Source: Natronococcus sp. A-GB1 (lineage in GTDB: Archaea > Halobacteriota > Halobacteria > Halobacteriales > Natrialbaceae). From it: DNA of 64,000 nt. Each line of letters starts with the position of its first letter. The first letter of the stretch is position 1. Shown here in pieces: positions 8,457 to 16,563 of the stretch. The DNA lies in assembly GCF_029688845.1 (NCBI RefSeq), contig NZ_JARUKW010000013.1:1-64000 (forward strand), written 5' to 3'. The position numbers were made by a program, and so were the translations under genes. The notes beneath the pieces are model-generated. The model was not told the DNA's origin, ran no database searches, and worked only from the letters and a program-made list of their open reading frames with translations.

Positions 8457-8856
8457 CGCTGACCACCCCGAGAGAGGTTTTGATTCCGTCGTTAATTTTT
8501 AGGCTGTACAATTCGATATTCGATTCGCACACAGTCTTGTTGTTCATTCTTTGTGTTTTCGATAGCAGCTGCTGTTCATCGGTTGATTCATCTACGCAGT
8601 CTCGTACCTAACTACTGATATTTCATCGCTCGCCTCGGCTGTGTATGGCGCTTTACCTGTCTTTTTACGTCGACATTTCGCGGCTGTTGACGTCTATTGA
8701 TAGGATGTGTGGACATTATGTTTAAACTCTGTACTTTTTCCGGTTTTCGGCACTTCAGCCTTTGAAGGGCAAGAAAACACCGGAACAAGGGGTTAATTCC
8801 ACAACTGGAATGTGGAATAAATCTGTGTCTTGTCGAGAAGGAACAGGAAGAAGTAG
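8457..8856. other. Intergenic, no gene
   Basis: AT-richer and non-coding on both strands as far as I can see. A short imperfect stem, ttccac...gtggaa (about 8797-8817), lies near the 3' end of the recombinase gene and may take part in its termination. Confidence 0.4.
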
Positions 8857-9870
8857 TTATAGCGAGTCTGGTAGTTGTTCCCGGCGCACGTCAGCCTTCT
8901 CGGTGTCAGATAGTGTTGAGTAGTGCTCGTCAATCACTGAAGGTGAAACATCCGCCCTGTCGCTTACCGTCTGCTTCCCCGTTTCTTCTCGAAGGTGCCA
9001 ACTGATACTCCCTCGTCTGATTGCGTGAGTGCTTTCAGAGGAGTCGCATTTACACGCATCATTGTTGGTCTGAGCAGCCTCGCAAGTCTCTGGATCTTCC
9101 TCGTGAGGACAGTCCCGAACAAGACACGGCCGAGTAACTGCGTACACGTGATTGCGCAGAGTATTCCTATGATATCTACCGTACTTGCTGGCGAGTAATG
9201 GTTCGCGGTCGTACTCATCCGTTACTTCGGGTCTGGTTTGTTCGATGTAGTCGCGTAGGATTTGGCACGTTTTGCGGTTGATGCTGATAGTGCGCTCGCT
9301 CTCGTCTTGATTCTTCAACGATGTACCCTTGTCAGGCCGGTGTTCAAGCGTGATATACCCACCTTCCAAGTCGATATCGTCGAGGTCAATCGAATGAGCG
9401 GCACCAATGCGGATCATCGTCCACCACAACAGGTGTACGAGAGTATGTTGGAGAGACGCGTACTGATACCGGTCGAGGTGGGAGAGGATGTTTTTCGCTC
9501 GTTCTGCGGTGATCTCGTTGCTACGCTGGCCACCACGATTTGGACTTTCTACTTTCTCCGGCAACCGAGGATCGATTGCGTCGATGTTCCTGAGGAATTT
9601 GCAGAACACGCGTAGGGTATCCAGTTGTGTGGCGATTGTGTCGTTGGAGTGTTCGTCGAATCGCCACGAGCGGAACCGGCGGATGTCCAGTCCACCCAGT
9701 TCGTACGTGTACTCGTAGTCTGTCTCCTGCTGGAACCACGTGATGAAGTGGCTGAGTCGGCTTCGGTGGCTTCGGATGGTCGCTGGACTGCATTCTTGCG
9801 CTTTCTCGTCCAAGTACAGTTCTAGGGCGTCTGATGGTGTGATGTGTTCGTAATCGTTGTCGTGTGCCAT
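8857..9870 (-). CDS. Tyrosine recombinase (XerC/D-type integrase)
   Basis: 337 residues from the ATG at 9870; a GTG at 9894 in the same frame is less likely. The N-terminal SAM-like core-binding domain (LELYLDEKAQECSPATIRSH, about residues 15-35) is followed by a catalytic domain with the first Arg in TMIRIGAAHSIDLDDI (about 153), HAIRRGSISWHL giving the HxxR box (about 285), and DEHYSTLS supplying the nucleophilic Tyr (about 315). A Cys-rich insertion (CLVRDCPHEEDPETC...CKC) typical of haloarchaeal integrases precedes the HxxR box. The gene's 5' end faces a tRNA 3' fragment about 115 bases away, the usual layout at an integration site. It probably integrates and excises the element that fills 1 to about 9985. 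Confidence 0.85.
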   Translation of the reverse strand: MAHDNDYEHITPSDALELYLDEKAQECSPATIRSHRSRLSHFITWFQQETDYEYTYELGGLDIRRFRSWRFDEHSNDTIATQLDTLRVFCKFLRNIDAIDPRLPEKVESPNRGGQRSNEITAERAKNILSHLDRYQYASLQHTLVHLLWWTMIRIGAAHSIDLDDIDLEGGYITLEHRPDKGTSLKNQDESERTISINRKTCQILRDYIEQTRPEVTDEYDREPLLASKYGRYHRNTLRNHVYAVTRPCLVRDCPHEEDPETCEAAQTNNDACKCDSSESTHAIRRGSISWHLREETGKQTVSDRADVSPSVIDEHYSTLSDTEKADVRREQLPDSL

Positions 9871-9984
9871 TTTTGGAATCGCTCCTCGTGGCACGCCTAG
9901 GGGTTCCCGTTACCCGCATCGGATGGGAGCTGGTGTCCCGATTTCCGACGCGATAGCCCGTCACGGCATTATTTTCACGATGAT

Positions 9985-10013
9985 GTCGCGGGTTCAAATC
10001 CCGTCGCGCCCGC
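9985..10013 (+). repeat. tRNA 3'-end fragment, probable attachment site of the integrated element
   Basis: The T-arm (GCGGG, loop TTCAAAT, CCCGT, 9988-10004) is followed by a 7-base acceptor strand CGCGCCC and a G discriminator. No D-arm, anticodon arm or 5' acceptor lies upstream, so this is not a whole tRNA gene. Next to a tyrosine recombinase, it is best read as the duplicated tRNA end created by integration. The intact tRNA would lie beyond the left edge of the window. Confidence 0.65.
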
Positions 10014-10124
10014 TATTCTACGACGAACGGACGTGAGGAGGAATAGCGAATCGCGCGGGATTTGAAGTAGAGAACGCCGAGCGAAGCGAGCCGTTCGCGT
10101 AGTTCACAATCCCGTCACGCCCGC
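9993..10124. repeat. Degenerate inverted and direct repeats around the tRNA fragment
   Basis: The tRNA-end sequence (ttcaaatcccgtcgcgcccg, 9993 on) is followed by an imperfect inverted copy ending gcgcgggatttgaa (about 10056-10069), and then by a second direct copy, agttcacaatcccgtcacgc (10101-10120, continuing to 10124). Successive integrations or recombination at one tRNA would produce such a pattern. Confidence 0.55.
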
Positions 10125-10292
10125 TCGGCTCGTTGCACTCCTCTCGCGAGCGTAACGTAGCTCACGAACGCGTTGCGTTCGCTCACTCTCCCCGTGATTC
10201 ATTTGCGAAGTGAGTTAAGAGGGTATATTCTTATCTTTCTCTCACTACTCGTTTCGGTCAGTCTGCTATTCTCACCTGAGGGGGTCTGTAGC
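10125..10292. other. Intergenic, short inverted repeats only
   Basis: Contains gcgagcg/cgctcgc-type inverted repeats (ctctcgcgagcg, gaacgcgttgcgttc) common between haloarchaeal genes. No gene is seen. Confidence 0.35.
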
Positions 10293-12758
10293 TCATCCGA
10301 CCAGTTCTTCTTCTCCTGGCTCTTCTTCAGGTGGGTCTTCCTCTTCCGGCTCTTCTTCAGGTGGGTCTTCCTCTTCCGGCTCTTCTTCGGGTAGGTCGTC
10401 CTCTTCCGGCTCTTCTTCAGGTGGGTCTTCCTCTTCCGGCTCTTCTTCGGGTAGGTCGTCCTCTTCCGGCTCTTCTTCGGGTAGGTCTTCCTCTTCCGGC
10501 TCTTCTTCGGGTAGGTCTTCCTCTTCCGGCTCTTCGATCGTGATCGTGGTTTCGGCGGTGTCGTCCTCGCTCGAGACGGTGATGGGGTACTGATCGGGTT
10601 CCATCCCCGCGGTGTCGTGGTCGAGCTGGACGGACTCGGACTCCTCGGCCCCGAGCGTCACCGTCGCAGCGTCGGATGCGGCGCCGTCAACCGTGAGTTC
10701 GACCTCCTGTGTGTCCTCCTCGCCGCCGACGTTCTCCACGCTAGCGTCGACGGTGAGCGTCGTACCCGGCTCGAGGGGATCGTTCGTCTCGTCGATCTCG
10801 ACGGTGAACTCGGCAGCCTCGGCCACCTCCTCGATCGTGAACGTCGTCTCGTCGGAATCGTCGTCGATGGTGACGGTCGCGGTGTGCTCGCCGGGCTCGA
10901 GGTCCGTCGTCTCGTGGGTGAGCTGGACCGTCTCGGGCTCCTCCGGCTCAAGGGTGACGCTCTCGTCGTCGGCCTCAACCTCGTCGACCGTCAGCTCTAC
11001 CTCCACGGTCTCCGCTTCGTCGCCCACGTTCTCGACGGTCGCGTCCACCTCGAGCGTCTCGCCGGACTCGACGGGGTCGTTCGTCTCGACGATTTCGACG
11101 GTGAATTCGCCGGGCTCGTCCGGATAAATCTCGCCGGCGGGCTCGGTCTCGGCGATGAGCACCTCCTCGTCCTCAGTCGGATCGACTTCCCAGACGAGCC
11201 GCTCATCAGCGTCCGCGGGCGTCCACCGCACGGTGAACGTGTGCTCGCCCGGCTCGAGCTCCGTCGGCGGCTCGTCGTCGGTCGTCCCCTCGACGAACTC
11301 ACTGCCGACCTCGAGGGGGTCCTCGTTGGGATTGTCGTACTCGAATGTGACCTCGATTTCGCCGAGGTCATCGTCCTCGTCCGCGTCTTCCTCACCCTGG
11401 ACTGCATCTCCGTCCTCGTCCTCGACCGCGTCCTCTTCCTCGATCGGCTCGGCCTCGCGGACGTCGATCTCGGGGAGCTCCGGCTGCACCTCGTACTCGA
11501 TCGTACCGCGCTCCACGACCGGATCCTCGTCGTCGACCTCGTCTTCGTCGACCTCGTCTTCGTCGGCCGGTTCTTCCTCTACCGCTTCGTCCGGTGCGCC
11601 TTCCACCAGCAGTTCCTCCTCGTCGTCCTCGTCCTCGCCCGTCGCGACCACGCTCACCTCGAGGCTCGTATCCTCCTCGAGCGGCGGATCGAGCGTCAGT
11701 TCGAGGTCACTGGCTTCCTCGTCGGCGGCAAAGGGTTCGCTCCGCGCTCGCTCCTCGCTGCCGTGGACGGTGACGACGTAGGGAACCGTCGCGCTCGCCT
11801 GGTCGACGACTAACGTCTGCCCGTCCGCGGCCTGGTCGGCCACCGACAGGCTGGCCTCGACGTCCTCGTCGAACGTCACGAGTAGCTCCTGGTCCGTCGT
11901 CTGTCGAATCTCGTCGAGTTCCACGAGTTCCCCGTCGACGACGAGGGTCATCGTCCGCTCGCCCGTCGAGAGGCACAGCTGTTCGATCACGTCGACGTCG
12001 GTGATCCCGACCCTGATCACCCGCCGGCAGACCGACCAGCAGCAGGTCCAGGGACAGCACCACCAGCAGCCCGGCGGGTCCGGTTGCGGGGGTTTCCCGC
12101 GGACGGTGCCGGTCACGGTGCCGCGACAGATGGGCTGCAGGAATCGCGGGCGGATCACCACGAACCACCAGCTGGTCCCGAAGCAGGTGCTCCAGCAGAT
12201 GACGTACAGCGAGATCACCGTCCGCTGATCGCGCAGTGCGAGGGCGCCGTCGACGCAGCCGTAGATGGTCGCGTGAATCTGATCCTGTGTGCGTATCCGG
12301 TGACGACGCGTCAGCCGCTGGAGTTCGAACCCGTCATCGTTCGCCCCCTCGCCGCCGTCCGGTTCCTCGGCCGCCTGCAGCTCCGCCGGTTCGTCGGGGG
12401 GTTCGAGCTCCGGCGGTTCCTCCGCCTGCGGATTCTCGGGCAGTTCCGCCTGGAAGGTACCCACCGTGCTGCCCGCGACGGATGCGAAGACTGCCTCGTC
12501 GCTGGCCTCGGGGTGTTCCTCGGCCGCCTCCCGACCGCTCTCGATCGCCTGCTCGCGCTGTTCCTCGGTCAGTTCCACGCCGAACTCGTCGGCTAAGATG
12601 TCGATACCAGCGTCGACGCCGGCTTCGACGGGTGACTCGTCCTGGGCGAGTCCGACTTCCGGAATCACCGCGCCCGCGCCGAGCGCCGTGCCGGTACTCG
12701 CCAGTACCGAGCGACGAGACAGACCAGAATCGTCCCCGTTTCGTTTGGAATCGCGCAT
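10293..12758 (-). CDS. Tat-exported protein with Trp/Cys-rich segment, CARDB-like domains and acidic Pro/Glu repeat tail
   Basis: 821 residues. The start shows a Tat signal: SRRSVLASTGTALGAGAVIP (residues 15-34). After an acidic linker comes a segment (about residues 160-245) with many Trp and Cys, including CWWCCPWTCCWSVC. A very acidic central part (about 380-470) follows, then two related CARDB-like beta domains beginning EFTVEIVETNDPVESGETL and EFTVEIDETNDPLEPGTTL (about 575-765). The C-terminus is seven 10-residue repeats of the PEEEDLPEEE type and has no membrane anchor or sorting motif. It is probably a cell-surface or secreted folded protein. The cysteines could bind metal or form disulfides. 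Function unknown. Confidence 0.75.
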   Translation of the reverse strand: MRDSKRNGDDSGLSRRSVLASTGTALGAGAVIPEVGLAQDESPVEAGVDAGIDILADEFGVELTEEQREQAIESGREAAEEHPEASDEAVFASVAGSTVGTFQAELPENPQAEEPPELEPPDEPAELQAAEEPDGGEGANDDGFELQRLTRRHRIRTQDQIHATIYGCVDGALALRDQRTVISLYVICWSTCFGTSWWFVVIRPRFLQPICRGTVTGTVRGKPPQPDPPGCWWCCPWTCCWSVCRRVIRVGITDVDVIEQLCLSTGERTMTLVVDGELVELDEIRQTTDQELLVTFDEDVEASLSVADQAADGQTLVVDQASATVPYVVTVHGSEERARSEPFAADEEASDLELTLDPPLEEDTSLEVSVVATGEDEDDEEELLVEGAPDEAVEEEPADEDEVDEDEVDDEDPVVERGTIEYEVQPELPEIDVREAEPIEEEDAVEDEDGDAVQGEEDADEDDDLGEIEVTFEYDNPNEDPLEVGSEFVEGTTDDEPPTELEPGEHTFTVRWTPADADERLVWEVDPTEDEEVLIAETEPAGEIYPDEPGEFTVEIVETNDPVESGETLEVDATVENVGDEAETVEVELTVDEVEADDESVTLEPEEPETVQLTHETTDLEPGEHTATVTIDDDSDETTFTIEEVAEAAEFTVEIDETNDPLEPGTTLTVDASVENVGGEEDTQEVELTVDGAASDAATVTLGAEESESVQLDHDTAGMEPDQYPITVSSEDDTAETTITIEEPEEEDLPEEEPEEEDLPEEEPEEDDLPEEEPEEEDPPEEEPEEDDLPEEEPEEEDPPEEEPEEEDPPEEEPGEEELVG
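10321..10530. repeat. Seven 30-bp in-frame tandem repeats
   Basis: Seven exact-length 30-bp units encode the acidic Pro/Glu tail of the Tat-exported protein. Three variants occur (cttcaggtgggtcttcc, cttcgggtaggtcgtcc, cttcgggtaggtcttcc) in the order A-A-B-A-B-C-C. There are no spacers, so it is not a CRISPR. Copy number is likely to vary between strains. Confidence 0.9.
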
Positions 12759-13333
12759 CGTGTAATCACCTTCGGTGGGGGTGTCAGCTCGCTCCCGTCG
12801 GTGCTTCCCGTCGTGTCCCGGTGGTCGGCTTCGGGTCGGCCCCGTCTCCTTCGATCGTGGCCGGACTTGAGTAGACCGAGCCGTTCCGCCCCGCTGTGGT
12901 CCATCCTTGCCCGTCGATCGCGACCGCCGGTTTCGCCTCGCCGCGAGGAACCGACCTCCTCTATCGAAAGCTCTCGCCGACGGTTTCTTTAGTTATATCC
13001 GGTGACCGAGTGACGACCCCTGTCGATCGAACGAGGGTCGTCCGACCGTCAGGGGGTGAGCGGGTCACCTCGTTCCGGGAAGTCTAACGTGTGGTCCACT
13101 CGCGATCCTCGTCTGCGTCGGTCTCAACCGACCGGATTGGTGGCCGATCGGCAGGGCGGCGGTCGTCTCCTCCCGCCATCCGTCGTCACCAATCGTAGTG
13201 GGCGACCTCCCTCCGAGGGCCCCGCCGCACCCGCTGTGTTATCGACGCTCCTCGAGCACCGTTCCACCCTCGAGCGCCGACCCGTCGAACTCCGGGCGAA
13301 GGTTCAGGCCCGTCGACCCGATGGTTCCGACGG
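12759..13333. other. Intergenic, probable promoter region
   Basis: No convincing gene. On the minus strand ATATAACT (about 12991-12998) is TATA-like, but lies about 235 bases before the Tat-protein start, so a long leader or another promoter is needed. Confidence 0.35.
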
Positions 13334-13432
13334 ATGACCGACGACGAGAAAACCGAGGAGATCCCCGAGGACGGATCGCGACAGAACGAGACCGACCCCG
13401 ATTCCGATGAGGGCGACGCGGACGACGCGTAG
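13334..13432 (+). CDS. Possible 32-residue acidic peptide
   Basis: ATG at 13334 to TAG at 13432. It begins MTDDEKTEEIPEDG and is almost wholly polar and acidic, as in halophilic proteins, without a motif. An overlapping minus-strand frame of 64 codons exists but reads like the mirror of an acidic frame. Low certainty. Confidence 0.3.
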   Translation: MTDDEKTEEIPEDGSRQNETDPDSDEGDADDA

Positions 13433-13515
13433 CCCGACCGAGACAGCGTCCGTTTTCGCCGCTCCCTCGAGCCGAGAGCCGTAGCTACTATACGCCACGG
13501 TGGGTAGCCGTCCCT

Positions 13516-15189
13516 ATGTCCGAACGCGAGTGGTGGAAGGAGGCGATCGTCTACCAGATCTATCCGCGCAGCTTCAACGACAGCGACGGCGACGGCGTCG
13601 GCGACATTCCCGGGATCGTCGAGAAGGTCAACTACCTCGAAGAGCTCGGCGTCGACGTCGTCTGGCTCAACCCCGTCTACGAGTCGCCGATGGAAGACAA
13701 CGGCTACGATATCGCGGACTACCGGGCGATCCACCCTCGCTTCGGGACGATGGACGACTGGGAGCGCCTGCTCGAGGAGCTTCACGACCGGGACATGCGC
13801 CTGATCATGGACCTGGTGGTCAACCACACCTCCGAAGAACACGAGTGGTTCGTCCGCTCGCGGGACGGCGATCCGGCGTACCGGGATCACTACGTCTGGC
13901 GCGAGGGCGAGCCCGACGGTCCGGCGCCGAACAACTGGGAGTCGTTCTTCCGGGGGTCGGCCTGGCGCTACGACGAGGATCGCGAGGCGTACTTTTTGCA
14001 CCTCTACGACGAGAGCCAGCCGGATCTAAACTGGGAGAACCCCGACGTTCGTGCGGACGTCTTCGAGATGATGCGCTGGTGGCTCGAGAAGGGGATCGAC
14101 GGCTTCCGGATGGACGTCATCAACCTCATCTCCAAACCCGACGGGCTGCCGGACGGCGATCCCGAGACCGACGGCCTCCCCGTCGGGGCCGAGCACTACG
14201 TCAACGGGCCGAACCTCGAGGCGTACCTGGAGGAGATGTACGAGGAGGCACTGGCCGACTACGACGCGATGACCGTCGGCGAGACGGTCGGGATGGCGAC
14301 CGAAGAGGCCTCGGCGTACATCGGCGACGATCGGGCGCTCAATATGGCGATCCACTTCGAGCACATGAACGTCGACCGCGGTGAGGGTGGGAAGTACGAT
14401 CCCGTCGACCTCGATCTGCTCGAGCTCAAGGAGATCGTTACCCGCTGGCAGGAGGCGCTGGCCGACGAAGGGTGGAACTGCCTGTACTTCAGCAACCACG
14501 ACCAGCCCCGGACCGTCTCCCGGCTCGGCGACGACGGCGAGTACCGCGAGGAGTCCGCCAAGATGCTCGCAACCGTACTCTGTACGCTCCGGGGGACGCC
14601 GTTTCTCTACCAGGGTCAGGAGATCGGGATGACGAACACGAGCTTCGAGGATCCCGCCGACGTCGAGGACGTCTGGGCGGAGAACTTCCTCGAGGAGGCT
14701 CTCGAGAGCGATCGGTACGACTCCTTCGAGGACGTTCGTCCGGTGCTCGAGGAGTGCTCGCGGGACAACGCCCGGACCCCGATGCAGTGGGCCGACGACG
14801 ACAACGCCGGCTTCACGGAGGGCGAGCCCTGGATCGGCGTTACCGACAACTACGACGAGATCAACGTCGAGGCCGCCCGCGCGGACTCCGACTCGATCTG
14901 GCACTACTACCGGGAGCTGTTCGCCCTCCGGGAGGAACACGAGACGCTCGTCTACGGCGAGTACGAACTCCTGTGTCCCGACCATCCGGAGGTGTTCGCC
15001 TACGAGCGCAGCCTCGAGGACGAGCGGCTGCTGGTCGTCTGTAACTTCTTCGGCGAGCGAGCGGAGATCGAACTCGGCCTCGAGGACGAGGTCGCGAACC
15101 GGCTGCTCGGCAACTACGACGAAGAATCGTCGTTCAGCGAGACGCTCGAGTTGCGACCGTACGAGGCCGCCGTCTACCGACTCTCGTAG
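13516..15189 (+). CDS. GH13 alpha-glucosidase / oligo-1,6-glucosidase
   Basis: 557 residues, ATG at 13516, the full length of oligo-1,6-glucosidase/trehalulose-type GH13 enzymes. The start WWKEAIVYQIYPRSFND is diagnostic. Catalytic elements: GFRMDVINL (nucleophile Asp about 200), VGETVGM (acid/base Glu about 255) and SNHDQPRTVSR (stabilising Asp about 328). DLVVNHTSEEH (about 95) is conserved region I, and the C-terminal beta domain ends in LRPYEAAVYRLS. No signal peptide is seen, so it acts in the cytoplasm, hydrolysing alpha-1,6- or alpha-1,4-linked oligosaccharides or sucrose-like sugars. Its 3' end overlaps the convergent aminotransferase gene by 16 bases. Confidence 0.88.
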   Translation: MSEREWWKEAIVYQIYPRSFNDSDGDGVGDIPGIVEKVNYLEELGVDVVWLNPVYESPMEDNGYDIADYRAIHPRFGTMDDWERLLEELHDRDMRLIMDLVVNHTSEEHEWFVRSRDGDPAYRDHYVWREGEPDGPAPNNWESFFRGSAWRYDEDREAYFLHLYDESQPDLNWENPDVRADVFEMMRWWLEKGIDGFRMDVINLISKPDGLPDGDPETDGLPVGAEHYVNGPNLEAYLEEMYEEALADYDAMTVGETVGMATEEASAYIGDDRALNMAIHFEHMNVDRGEGGKYDPVDLDLLELKEIVTRWQEALADEGWNCLYFSNHDQPRTVSRLGDDGEYREESAKMLATVLCTLRGTPFLYQGQEIGMTNTSFEDPADVEDVWAENFLEEALESDRYDSFEDVRPVLEECSRDNARTPMQWADDDNAGFTEGEPWIGVTDNYDEINVEAARADSDSIWHYYRELFALREEHETLVYGEYELLCPDHPEVFAYERSLEDERLLVVCNFFGERAEIELGLEDEVANRLLGNYDEESSFSETLELRPYEAAVYRLS

Positions 15190-16391
15190 CCCTGCTTTGC
15201 GGCCGTCGTCGACTCCGATCGCGCCCGACGGATCGCCCGGACGGCTCGCTCGCCGACGTGTTTCGCGTCCTCAAGCGAGAGGTCCCGGTGGATCGGCAGG
15301 CAGACGTGTCGTCCCATCGCTGCGGTCCCCTCGGGCGCGACGCCGTCGGTGTCGTAGCGATCGGTAACGAACGGCTGGCGGTGCAGGGGCGGATCGTACG
15401 CCCAGTCGATCGTGATCCCCTCCGCTTCGAGGCAGTCCCGAACGCGAGTTCGGTCGCAACCGGGATCGAGCGCGACGGGGTAGCGCCAGTAGCTCGAGCG
15501 AACGGTCGGCGGCGGCGAGATCGGGTCGGCACCCTCGAGCCCGACCAGCAGATCGTCGTAGATCCGGGCGATCTCGTTGCGGTAGGCGACGAACGCCTCG
15601 ACGCGCTCGAGTTGGCTCCGGCCGAGGACGGCCGCAAACTCCGAGAGGCGGTAGTTGCTCCCGAGGTGAGTGAATCGTGGGTCGTCGGCGTCGGGATCGA
15701 GCCCCCGGTTGCGGATCGCCGCCACCCGTCGCGCGAGGGAGGCGTCGTCGATCAGCACCATGCCACCCTCACCGGTCGTCAGCACCTTCGTCGCGTAGAA
15801 CGAGAAGCACGCCGCGTGGCCGATGCTGCCCGCGGGCCGGCCGTCGATCGTCGCGCCGTGGGCGTGCGAGCAGTCCTCGATCAGGACGGCGTCGTGAGCT
15901 TCACAGAGGGCCCGCAGCTCGGCCGTCCGTTCGCAGACGTTGCCCGCGAAGTGGACGGCCACCACGGCCGCGGTGTCGTCGCTGATCCGTTCGGCGACCG
16001 ACTCGAGCGAGATGTTGTGATCGTCGGGCTCGATATCGGCGAACCGGAGCTCGTAGCCCGCGGTCAGCACCGACGAGGCGTTCGCGGCGAACGTCTGGAT
16101 CGGGACGATCACCTCCTCGCCGCGACCCTCAAGCGCGCGAAAGACCGTCTCGAGGGCCGACGTACACGAGTTGGTCACGATCCCGTGCTCGCGGCCGACG
16201 TAGTCGGCGAACTCCCGTTCGAACGCTCGGCAGTGCTCGCCCATCGTCAGCCGCGCGTCGCCGTCGAGCATCCGTTCGAACTCGGTCAGCACCCGTTTCT
16301 TGCCCGGAAACGAGCCGCCCGTCGCGATCGGGTACTCGTCGGTCACGGCTGACCACCCGGCCGGTTCGTCCTTGCGTTCGGTTCCCACCAT
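15174..16391 (-). CDS. DegT/DnrJ/EryC1-type PLP-dependent sugar aminotransferase
   Basis: 405 residues from the ATG at 16391; a GTG at 16403 in frame is possible. Fold type I features: TNSCTSALETVFRAL (cofactor phosphate loop, about 75), LIEDCSHAHGAT (Asp/Ser-His segment, about 170), and SFYATKVLTTGEGG with the PLP lysine at about residue 202. HLGSNYRLSEFAAVLG (about 240) is the family's substrate-side motif. Such enzymes transfer an amino group to keto-sugars for surface glycans or antibiotics. No other sugar-nucleotide genes are adjacent, so the substrate is unknown. Confidence 0.85.
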   Translation of the reverse strand: MVGTERKDEPAGWSAVTDEYPIATGGSFPGKKRVLTEFERMLDGDARLTMGEHCRAFEREFADYVGREHGIVTNSCTSALETVFRALEGRGEEVIVPIQTFAANASSVLTAGYELRFADIEPDDHNISLESVAERISDDTAAVVAVHFAGNVCERTAELRALCEAHDAVLIEDCSHAHGATIDGRPAGSIGHAACFSFYATKVLTTGEGGMVLIDDASLARRVAAIRNRGLDPDADDPRFTHLGSNYRLSEFAAVLGRSQLERVEAFVAYRNEIARIYDDLLVGLEGADPISPPPTVRSSYWRYPVALDPGCDRTRVRDCLEAEGITIDWAYDPPLHRQPFVTDRYDTDGVAPEGTAAMGRHVCLPIHRDLSLEDAKHVGERAVRAIRRARSESTTAAKQGYESR

Positions 16392-16563
16392 CCGTCCGTC
16401 CACCCGTCGAAGCGCATAATCGCCGGTGACACTCTTGGGGACATAAGTATGGGGCCGGAGAACCGTCCCTAGACGACGGTTTCTCGATCCTCTCGAGGCC
16501 GGTTTCCCGAACAGCGATGGTGTGGAACCGACCGACGGACGCGGTCGTCACGGTACGAGCACC
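16392..16563. other. Intergenic, no gene
   Basis: Contains upstream sequences for the aminotransferase gene on the minus strand. Nothing else recognised. Confidence 0.4.

Noticed and set aside
9901-10013. Complete tRNA gene
   Set aside because: Only T-arm and 3' acceptor are present; no matching 5' acceptor, D-arm or anticodon arm.
10321-10530. CRISPR-like periodic array
   Set aside because: Units are directly abutting, in frame with a coding gene, and have no spacers.
10612-12874. Long forward-strand frames opposite the Tat-exported protein
   Set aside because: Ser/Arg/Val-rich mirror translations of an acidic GC-rich gene; no start context or motifs.
13304-13498. 64-codon minus-strand membrane-like frame
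   Set aside because: Probably the mirror of the acidic plus-strand sequence; hydrophobic Val/Leu runs are a known artefact opposite Asp/Glu codons.
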